Shown here piece after piece: positions 52,084 to 58,219 of a stretch of DNA of 58,219 bases (positions are counted from its first letter, which is position 1; each line of letters starts with the position of its first letter). The notes under the pieces were generated by a model that saw only the letters and a list, made by a program, of their open reading frames with translations, was not told the DNA's origin and searched no databases. The stretch comes from Akkermansia muciniphila (GTDB lineage: Bacteria > Verrucomicrobiota > Verrucomicrobiia > Limisphaerales > UBA1100), in the NCBI GenBank assembly GCA_945903605.1, contig CAMDOH010000007.1, positions 1 to 58,219 on the forward strand, read 5' to 3'. Both the position numbers and the translations under genes were made by a program.

Positions 52084-53538
52084 ATGACAAAGTCCTGCGT
52101 TGCCGCTGCGTCGCCTGCCTTTTTGGAGGCTGTCAGACAAATAGTCGGCAAAGAGAATGTCATCCATAGCGCAGCAGAACTCCTCGTTTACGAATGCGAC
52201 GCTTACACACTCGAAAAATCTCCACCCACACTCGTCGTCCTTCCAAACACCACTGCTGAGGTAGCTGCCGTCGTCCGTCTTTGCGCGCAATACAATCTGC
52301 CAATTATTCCGCGCGGCGCCGGCACGAGTTTGAGCGGCGCACTGTTGCCAGTAGACGGCGGAGTGATGATTGCGCTCACACGAATGAATCGAATCATCCA
52401 TGTTGACACAAGAAATCGCCGTGCGTTGGTTGAGGCTGGAGTCGTCAACGCTTGGATTACGCAGGCTGTGAAGAGTCACGGACTTCTATTCGCGCCCGAT
52501 CCATCAAGTCAATCAGCCTGCACCATCGGAGGAAATGTGGCCACCAATTCCGGTGGACCGCACACACTCAAATATGGCGTCACCACCAATCACGTGCTCG
52601 GTTTCGAGATGATTCTGCCCGACGGCGAAACGGTCTGGCTCGGCACCACACCGGACGGAGGAGAAGACGTGACCGGTTATGATTTGCGCGGCTCTGTCAT
52701 TGGCAGCGAAGGCATGTTTGGGGTCGTGACTCGCGTTCTCGTGCGACTCATCCGTTCTCCCCAATCTCAAAAAACGATGCTGGGCATTTTTGAAAGTGTC
52801 GACGACGCCAGCCAGACAGTGAGCGACATCATCGCCGCCGGAATCGTTCCAGCCGCTTTGGAAATGATGGATCAACTCATCACACGAGCTGTGGAAGAAG
52901 CCTACAAATTCGGATTTCCACTCGATGCCGGTGCGGTTCTGATCGTTGAGTTGGATGGCCTTTCCGCCGGCCTTGAAAAACAGTCACAGCAAGTAATCGA
53001 GATTTGCCGGAGAAACAAAGCGCGGGACGTGCGGCTTGCCCAGAGCGAAAAAGAACGCACCGATTTGTGGAAGAGCCGCAAGCGAGCCTTCGGGGCCATT
53101 GGCCGTATCAGCCCGAACTTTCTCACGCAGGATGGCGTCGTGCCGCGATCCCGACTGCCAGAGATCATGCGGTTCATCAACGCAACCAGTGCGAAATATG
53201 GGTTGCGCATCCCGAACGTTTTTCACGCTGGCGACGGCAACATTCATCCACTCGTTCTCTATGATGAACGCGATGCCGATCAGGTTCGACGCGCGATTGC
53301 TGCCGGCCACGACATTCTACACAAATGTATCGAGCTAGGGGGAAGTGTATCGGGCGAACACGGCATCGGTGTGGAGAAGATTAGTTTTATGGAAGCACAA
53401 TTTGGCCGCGACAGCCTCGACGCCATGCAGTCGTTGCGAAGCGCATTTGACCCGGACAAACGCTGCAACCCGCATAAAATGTTTCCCGGTTCTAAACGCT
53501 GCTCTGATTTCAGCCCACGCAGACAGGCCGCAGTCTGA
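52084..53538 (+). CDS. glcD: glycolate oxidase subunit GlcD (FAD-linked oxidase)
   Basis: FAD subunit of membrane-associated glycolate oxidase, which makes glyoxylate. The 484 residues carry the VAO-type FAD domain: PRGAGTSLSGALLP, CTIGGNVATNSGGPHTLKYG and YDLRGSVIGSEGMFGV. The C-terminal cap has NVFHAGDGNIHP and SGEHGIG with conserved His residues. Its stop shares a base with the glcE start (TGATG), and glcE overlaps glcF, so the three form a coupled operon. D-lactate dehydrogenase activity cannot be excluded for this family, but the glcDEF order supports glycolate. Confidence 0.94.
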   Translation: MTKSCVAAASPAFLEAVRQIVGKENVIHSAAELLVYECDAYTLEKSPPTLVVLPNTTAEVAAVVRLCAQYNLPIIPRGAGTSLSGALLPVDGGVMIALTRMNRIIHVDTRNRRALVEAGVVNAWITQAVKSHGLLFAPDPSSQSACTIGGNVATNSGGPHTLKYGVTTNHVLGFEMILPDGETVWLGTTPDGGEDVTGYDLRGSVIGSEGMFGVVTRVLVRLIRSPQSQKTMLGIFESVDDASQTVSDIIAAGIVPAALEMMDQLITRAVEEAYKFGFPLDAGAVLIVELDGLSAGLEKQSQQVIEICRRNKARDVRLAQSEKERTDLWKSRKRAFGAIGRISPNFLTQDGVVPRSRLPEIMRFINATSAKYGLRIPNVFHAGDGNIHPLVLYDERDADQVRRAIAAGHDILHKCIELGGSVSGEHGIGVEKISFMEAQFGRDSLDAMQSLRSAFDPDKRCNPHKMFPGSKRCSDFSPRRQAAV

Positions 53539-54473
53539 TGTTGCTACAACCTGTCAATCTGGACGATCTCGTCAGCCAATTGCGCACTGCAAATGCTCAA
53601 GGCAATAAAGTTGCAGGCGCAAATCTAGCCAGCATGAATCGGCTGATTGAGCATGTCCCCGAAGACATGACTTGTACTGTCGAGTCTGGAATGAATCTGA
53701 AACAGTTTCAGTCACAACTCGCGACGAATGGCCAGTGCCTGCCGATAGATCCGCCGCATGCCGGAAGGTTCACTGTTGGAGAATTCATCGGGAGAAATCT
53801 GAGTGGCCCGCGACGGTTTGGATACGGAACGATTCGCGACTATCTCATCGGAATCAAGGTGGTACTCGCCGACGGCCGGGTCATTAACGCCGGCGGGAAA
53901 GTGGTCAAAAACGTTGCGGGGTACGATCTGTGCAAACTTTTTGTCGGAAGCGATAACTCACTTGGAATCGTCGTCGAAGCCAATTTCAAACTGCGCCCAC
54001 TGCCACCAGCCACCGCCTTCGTCGGTTTGATGTGTGAAAATCTGGATGCAATCGACAGATTGATTGATTCGTTGATGAAGTCTGAATTGACTCCAACTGT
54101 GATGGACCTTCACAACCTCAATTTGCAAGGGTCTGACTTCCCCTACGCATTCGTCATCGGATTTGAAGGATCGACTGATGAAGTGGATTGGCAATTGGCA
54201 AAGGCACGCGAGTTGGGCATTCACGAATCGACTACGAGTATTCCAGACACAGATTTCTGGGATGATCCGGCGCCGACCAAGATTTCTATCCTGCCATCGC
54301 AATTGACCGAACATTTGCGTTCGCTGGGGAATGCTCAATTCATCGCACGCGCAGGCAACGGAATAATATATCACCGTGGTAGGACTGAGAATCCTCACTC
54401 TGATTTACCCGTGGAGCTATTCCGACGCGTCAAATCTGTTTTCGACCCAAACCACACGCTCCCTGAACTGTGA
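53538..54473 (+). CDS. glcE: glycolate oxidase FAD-binding subunit GlcE
   Basis: A 311-residue FAD-domain subunit, shorter than GlcD. Typical are NLSGPRRFGYGTIRDY, IKVVLADGRVINAGGKVVKN and VAGYDLCKLF (about 90-135), and a C-terminal region ending LFRRVKSVFDPNHTLP. Start ATG is in TGATG with glcD; its stop overlaps the glcF GTG as GTGA. It is needed with GlcD and GlcF for electron transfer to the respiratory chain. No anomaly seen. Confidence 0.93.
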   Translation: MLLQPVNLDDLVSQLRTANAQGNKVAGANLASMNRLIEHVPEDMTCTVESGMNLKQFQSQLATNGQCLPIDPPHAGRFTVGEFIGRNLSGPRRFGYGTIRDYLIGIKVVLADGRVINAGGKVVKNVAGYDLCKLFVGSDNSLGIVVEANFKLRPLPPATAFVGLMCENLDAIDRLIDSLMKSELTPTVMDLHNLNLQGSDFPYAFVIGFEGSTDEVDWQLAKARELGIHESTTSIPDTDFWDDPAPTKISILPSQLTEHLRSLGNAQFIARAGNGIIYHRGRTENPHSDLPVELFRRVKSVFDPNHTLPEL

Positions 54474-55723
54474 TCTCTCCTCGCGAACATTTCCTCGATG
54501 AGCAAAAGGCTCTCGCATGTATTCATTGTGGGCTTTGTCTTTCGTCGTGCCCGACTTATTTGGAAACAGGAAATGAAAACGACTCGCCTCGCGGACGGAT
54601 TTATCTGATGCGCGCGATTCAAGACGGAAGATTGCCGCTCGAAGATGCGTCGGTAAAGCACATCGATCTTTGTCTTGGCTGCCGCGCTTGCGAGCGGGCT
54701 TGTCCCAGTGGCGTCCGTTACGGAGAACTCCTTGAACACACACGCGACCACATCGAGCAGCATCATCCACGCTCATGGTTCCAATGGTTTCTTCGCAGAT
54801 TCGCCATCGAACAAATCTTTCCATACCCATGGCGGCTTCGGCTGACTTTATTGCCAGCCCGATTTCTCAAAGTGACAGGGATTTCAAAACTGATGCCGCG
54901 CATCATCCGTGAAGCGCTGGAGTTGATTCCGAATGACTTTTCAACTGGTTATCTTCCCGAGATTTCCTCGGCATCGACGGATGAAAGGCGAGGTGCTGTC
55001 GGATTGATAGAAGGTTGCGTGATGCCAGTTATGTTCTCAAAGACAAACTTCGCAACGGCTCGCCTGATTAACCGCGCTGGCCACGATGCATTGACTCCAA
55101 GCAAGCAGGTCTGTTGCGGTGCACTCTACGCCCACAGTGGCCAACTTGAGAAGGCGCGGCATTGTGCGCGACAGAACATCGAGGTATTCGATCAATTGAA
55201 TGTGGACGCCATCGTGGTCAACGCTGCGGGTTGCGGCTCCATTCTCAAGGAATACGGACAGTTACTGTGCGATGATCCTGACTGGAAAGATCGCGCGATC
55301 AGATTCAGTTCGAAAGTGCGCGACCTGACCGAGTGGCTCGCCACATTTCAACCCCAACAAAGTCCGAGTCCGAATTATTCCAAATCGAAAACCACATATC
55401 ACGATGCCTGTCATTTGGCTCATCCGCAGGGGATCACCGAAATACCGAGAACATTGGTGAAATCAGTTTCAGGCGCAAATTATGTCGAACTGTCCGAGGC
55501 GGATGTCTGTTGCGGGAGCGCAGGCACCTACAATCTGACTGAGCCGGAAATGGCCGCCCGGCTACAAAGGCGAAAGATTGAAAACATCATTAAGACTGGC
55601 GCAGAAATCGTGGTGACAACGAACCCCGGTTGCCTCCTCCAGATCCAAGCGGGACTTATCAGCGCAGGCGCAACGCATGTGAAGGCGATGCACATAGCCG
55701 ATTACCTTGAGAGTTCAAGGTGA
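54470..55723 (+). CDS. glcF: glycolate oxidase iron-sulfur subunit GlcF
   Basis: Iron-sulfur subunit with 417 residues from a GTG start. Two 4Fe-4S motifs are near the N-terminus: CIHCGLCLSSCP (about 18-29) and CLGCRACERACP (about 68-79). Two CCG-type cysteine-rich domains follow (VCCGALYAHSG; then CHLAHPQGI and DVCCGSAG). Together with GlcD/E it forms the oxidase complex passing electrons to quinone. Its 3' end overlaps the convergent deacylase gene by 9 bp. Confidence 0.94.
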   Translation: MISPREHFLDEQKALACIHCGLCLSSCPTYLETGNENDSPRGRIYLMRAIQDGRLPLEDASVKHIDLCLGCRACERACPSGVRYGELLEHTRDHIEQHHPRSWFQWFLRRFAIEQIFPYPWRLRLTLLPARFLKVTGISKLMPRIIREALELIPNDFSTGYLPEISSASTDERRGAVGLIEGCVMPVMFSKTNFATARLINRAGHDALTPSKQVCCGALYAHSGQLEKARHCARQNIEVFDQLNVDAIVVNAAGCGSILKEYGQLLCDDPDWKDRAIRFSSKVRDLTEWLATFQPQQSPSPNYSKSKTTYHDACHLAHPQGITEIPRTLVKSVSGANYVELSEADVCCGSAGTYNLTEPEMAARLQRRKIENIIKTGAEIVVTTNPGCLLQIQAGLISAGATHVKAMHIADYLESSR

Positions 55724-57292
55724 AGCGCGTTCGAGTCGGAGGATATTCCCAGGGCGAGCTTTGGTGTGCAGATCACTGCGCACCACAGCGACACCATTCA
55801 CGAATACGTGCCGAAAACCTGTCGCGTACGCATGTGGTTTTTCATACGTGGCATTATCGCGCACCTTTTCCAAATCAAACACAATGAGGTCCGCAGCAAA
55901 CCCTTCTTTGATTTGACCGCGATCTTTAAGTTGAAAAGTCTGCGCGGGAAGTGAACTCATTTTCCGGATTGCTTCCTCGATTGGAAGCAGCTTCAAGTCG
56001 GCGACATAACGTCCAAGCAATCGCGCGTTGTTACCGTATCCACGAGGATGTGGAATGCCTTCGCCGAATTTTCGGACTCCGCTATCGGAGGCAATCATCG
56101 TTTGAGGATGTTTTAGAAAAACTCGCAAATCTTCCTCGTTCATTCCGTGAAACACTGCGGTAGCACCCCCACTGGCGGTAATCTCAAGAATCAACTCAAT
56201 CTGATCATTCAACGATGCACTTCCTCGCCGTCGCTTTGCAGCTTCCGCAACATTCAGACCCGATAGCTTTGGATCAACTGCCCATAATGCAATCACTGCA
56301 TAGGAAAAATCATCGTTGCCGTGCTTTTTCAGCCGCGACTTCATCTCCGTGACAATCGCCAATTTCTTTACTGGGTCCATCAGTGCCTTTTTGAATTCGT
56401 CGACACCACCAGCACGAGCTTCATCTGGCACCAATTGCGCCAAGCCAGTACTGGAAGCCGTGTAGAGATACTGATCGTGCGTGACACGTATTCCATCCGC
56501 ACGCGCCTTGTCGAGAAATGCGAGTACACCACTCGCACGATTCCAATGAGCGCGACCAGCGAGTTTGATGTGCGAAATCTGAACTGGAACTTTCGCTTGC
56601 CGACCAATGTTGACCGCTTCTTCGAGCGCTTCGATGTTTTTGTCTGACTCGTTACGAATGTGACTGGCATAGATTCCACCATATTTGCCAACCACTTTGG
56701 CCAGATCAATCAGCTCATCAGTCTTGGCAAATGTGCCTGGCAGATAAATCAGTCCGGTGGACATTCCCAATGCGCCGTCCTTCATCGCGCGGTCGATGAG
56801 TCCCTTCATTTTCTCCAACTCAGTTTCGGTTGGCGGACGCATGAAGGAGCCACCCATCACTTGCCGACGAACAGTGCCGTGTCCAATTAAGCTGGCTACG
56901 TTCACTGAAATATTTGTTCGAACTAGATCGGCGTAATATTTTCCTAAATCGAGCCGAGAAGAACCGCAGTTGCCAAGCACGAGTGTGGTCACTCCCATCC
57001 GCGCGAAATTCTCGGCTAATGGCAATTCGAACACATCCTCAGCGTGCGTGTGAACATCGATGAAGCCAGGTGAAACAACTAATCCGCGCACATCAATTTC
57101 AGAATCCGCCGCACCAACAATATTGCCGACTGCAACAATTCGACCATCACGAACGGCTACATCAGAAACAAAGGCTGGTTTACCAGTTCCATCCAGTACT
57201 CGACCTCCGCGCAAGACTAAATCGTACTCAGCGGCAGTGAGTGATGGAACGCAAGAGATGGCGATCCAAATGAGTGATCGCCAGGTGCTCAT
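55715..57292 (-). CDS. N-acyl-D-amino-acid deacylase (D-aminoacylase-like amidohydrolase)
   Basis: A 525-residue metal-dependent amidohydrolase with an N-terminal signal peptide (about 1-20). GFIDVHTHAED gives the HxH metal ligands. VLGNCGSS carries the family cysteine, HIRNES and HIKLAGRAHW further ligand residues, and DQYLYTASSTGL and SDSGVRKFGEG follow. Family members release D-amino acids from N-acyl derivatives. The enzyme is probably periplasmic. It is 7 bp upstream-adjacent to gcvH on the same strand, with gcvH and gcvT transcribed before it, and overlaps glcF convergently by 9 bp. Substrate specificity is inferred. Confidence 0.88.
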   Translation of the reverse strand: MSTWRSLIWIAISCVPSLTAAEYDLVLRGGRVLDGTGKPAFVSDVAVRDGRIVAVGNIVGAADSEIDVRGLVVSPGFIDVHTHAEDVFELPLAENFARMGVTTLVLGNCGSSRLDLGKYYADLVRTNISVNVASLIGHGTVRRQVMGGSFMRPPTETELEKMKGLIDRAMKDGALGMSTGLIYLPGTFAKTDELIDLAKVVGKYGGIYASHIRNESDKNIEALEEAVNIGRQAKVPVQISHIKLAGRAHWNRASGVLAFLDKARADGIRVTHDQYLYTASSTGLAQLVPDEARAGGVDEFKKALMDPVKKLAIVTEMKSRLKKHGNDDFSYAVIALWAVDPKLSGLNVAEAAKRRRGSASLNDQIELILEITASGGATAVFHGMNEEDLRVFLKHPQTMIASDSGVRKFGEGIPHPRGYGNNARLLGRYVADLKLLPIEEAIRKMSSLPAQTFQLKDRGQIKEGFAADLIVFDLEKVRDNATYEKPHAYATGFRHVFVNGVAVVRSDLHTKARPGNILRLERASP

Positions 57293-57299
57293 TTAAGAT

Positions 57300-57686
57300 T
57301 CAACCGCCAATCTGCTGGCGATACTGGGAGTCAGAAAGCAATTGCAACTCTTCCGACGGTGCACTCAATTTGATTTTATACAGCCAACCATTGCCGTAAG
57401 GCTCTGTATTCAACAGAGCAGGGTTGTTCGTGGTCGCTTGATTGATTTCAGAAACCACACCGCTTAGCGGAGAATAAATGTCACTGGCGGTTTTAACAGA
57501 TTCAACAACGGCACTCGGCTCTCCAGCTTTCAACTCCCGTCCAACAGCGGGTAATTCAACAAAGACCACATCGGTCAGCTCTTGTTGAGCGTGGTCGGTG
57601 ATACCCACGGTGGCGATCGCACCATCAATCCGCACCCATTCGTGCGACTTGGCATATTTCAATTCGGATGGAATTTCAGATTTCAT
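57300..57686 (-). CDS. gcvH: glycine cleavage system H protein
   Basis: Lipoyl carrier of the glycine cleavage complex that shuttles the methylamine group. The 128 residues match the family. YAKSHEWVRIDG opens the fold and GEPSAVVESVKTASDIYSP contains the lipoylated Lys65, with PALLNTEPYGNGWLYKI near the end. Its start overlaps the gcvT stop by 4 bp (ATGA). The next gene downstream is the deacylase, 7 bp away. Confidence 0.96.
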   Translation of the reverse strand: MKSEIPSELKYAKSHEWVRIDGAIATVGITDHAQQELTDVVFVELPAVGRELKAGEPSAVVESVKTASDIYSPLSGVVSEINQATTNNPALLNTEPYGNGWLYKIKLSAPSEELQLLSDSQYRQQIGG

Positions 57687-58219
57687 GTTTTCTTTTTGTA
57701 AAAAGGTTTACGGACAACGATGGCAGGCGCGAGTTGGCCACGAATTTCAATTTGAATTGCAGTGTCCGGTTGATTGAATTGCGGCGGCACATAACCAAGA
57801 CCAATGCCGCAACTCAATGATGGGCTTTGTGTGCCGCTGACGACATCGCCAATCCTCTTTGCGTCTGGCCCAGCGCTCCAGATGGGGTAATGCGGTCGCG
57901 GCGGCGCGGATTTGCCATTCATTTTGAAGGCGATGCAACGCTTTGAAACTCCCGTTGCCTTTTGTTCGAACAGAATGGAACGCCCAGTGAAGTCGCCTTT
58001 ATCGAAAGAGACAAAAAAACCCATACCCGCTTCGATGGGTGATGTCGATTCATCCAATTCGTGGCCGTAGAGCGGATAGCAGACTTCCGTCCGCAACGTG
58101 TCGCGCGCACCGAGTCCGCAGGGCTTGATGCCATGTGCTTTGCCAGCATCGAGCACACGATTCCAAATCGATTCGATTGTCTCCGCTGGCGCAAGAATTT
58201 CAAACCCATCCTCTCCGGT
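57683..58219 (-). CDS. gcvT: glycine cleavage system T protein (aminomethyltransferase), 3' part cut by window edge
   Basis: Aminomethyltransferase releasing ammonia and passing the C1 unit to tetrahydrofolate. The last about 178 residues are in the window, entering at TGEDGFEILAP. GLGARDTLRTEVCYPLYGHEL and the C-terminal barrel (IGLGYVPPQF) are typical. The GTG at 58154-58156 is internal, since the frame runs on to the window end. The 4-bp overlap with gcvH indicates coupling; gcvP is not in the window. Confidence 0.95.
   Translation of the reverse strand, partial: TGEDGFEILAPAETIESIWNRVLDAGKAHGIKPCGLGARDTLRTEVCYPLYGHELDESTSPIEAGMGFFVSFDKGDFTGRSILFEQKATGVSKRCIAFKMNGKSAPPRPHYPIWSAGPDAKRIGDVVSGTQSPSLSCGIGLGYVPPQFNQPDTAIQIEIRGQLAPAIVVRKPFYKKKT

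Noticed and set aside
1-58219. Mobile elements, prophage or recent transfer
   Set aside because: No transposase, integrase, terminal inverted repeats or integrated tRNA fragment was seen, and composition appears even.

Overview
The window looks like chromosomal DNA of a free-living Gram-negative bacterium, most likely Verrucomicrobiota (inference). Support for this: a single-chain SecD-SecF fusion next to YajC; a DUF1549/DUF1553 cytochrome-like protein, a DUF1501 protein and a PPC-domain protein in tandem, a set typical of Planctomycetota and Verrucomicrobiota; lipoproteins, a TolC-type exporter and Tat substrates indicating an outer membrane; and moderate GC. I see no insertion sequence, prophage, CRISPR array, rRNA gene or broken gene. 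About 50 protein genes and one tRNA are packed with almost no intergenic space.

Layout. 1-9474 (minus): tsaD (cut by the window edge), ctpA, ispD, recJ, a small membrane protein, terC, secDF, yajC, tgt. 9478-11989 (minus): proS and an FAH-family hydrolase. 12116-13495 (plus): a secreted subtilase with an unusual N-terminus. 13473-15824 (minus): MFS exporter, HAD hydrolase, folB. 15869-22368 (minus): a complete RND efflux operon in the order tetR, TolC-like lipoprotein, membrane fusion protein, RND pump. 22570-28434 (plus): the DUF1549/1553, DUF1501 and PPC triplet, divergent from the efflux operon. 28440-34192 (minus): SGNH hydrolase, msrP, nnrDE, a hypothetical membrane protein, an adenylate-kinase-like enzyme, fmt. 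34278-41712 (plus): nadC, birA, coaX, an aldehyde dehydrogenase, trpA, manC and an rRNA methyltransferase. 41709-42809 (minus): RNase D. 42808-49609 (plus): acyl-CoA synthetase, two MORN-repeat proteins, tRNA-Ser(CGA), an amidohydrolase and a double alpha/beta hydrolase. 49610-58219: a C2/glycine region with an alanine-glyoxylate-type aminotransferase, a sarcosine oxidase-like enzyme, glcDEF, a D-aminoacylase-like enzyme, gcvH and gcvT (cut by the edge).

How genes work together. Many neighbours overlap by ATGA, GTGA or TGATG, implying translational coupling: small membrane protein/recJ/ispD, RND pump/membrane fusion protein, tetR/TolC, MFS/HAD, nadC/birA, trpA/manC/methyltransferase, glcD/E/F and gcvH/gcvT. 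nadC, birA and coaX form a cofactor block (NAD, biotin, CoA). The right end joins glycolate oxidation (GlcDEF), glyoxylate amination, sarcosine oxidation and glycine cleavage into a plausible glycine and glyoxylate route. The tetR side carries an inverted repeat and overlapping divergent promoter-like elements that could also affect the triplet.

The most interesting items are the MORN-repeat lipoprotein with a BamE-like tail, the STN-like/prodomain/subtilase fusion, a hydrolase with one degenerate and one intact catalytic elbow, the undescribed triplet and its control region, and a switch-like set of three complementary segments just upstream of the MFS exporter. All family assignments are by reading motifs; no database search was possible.
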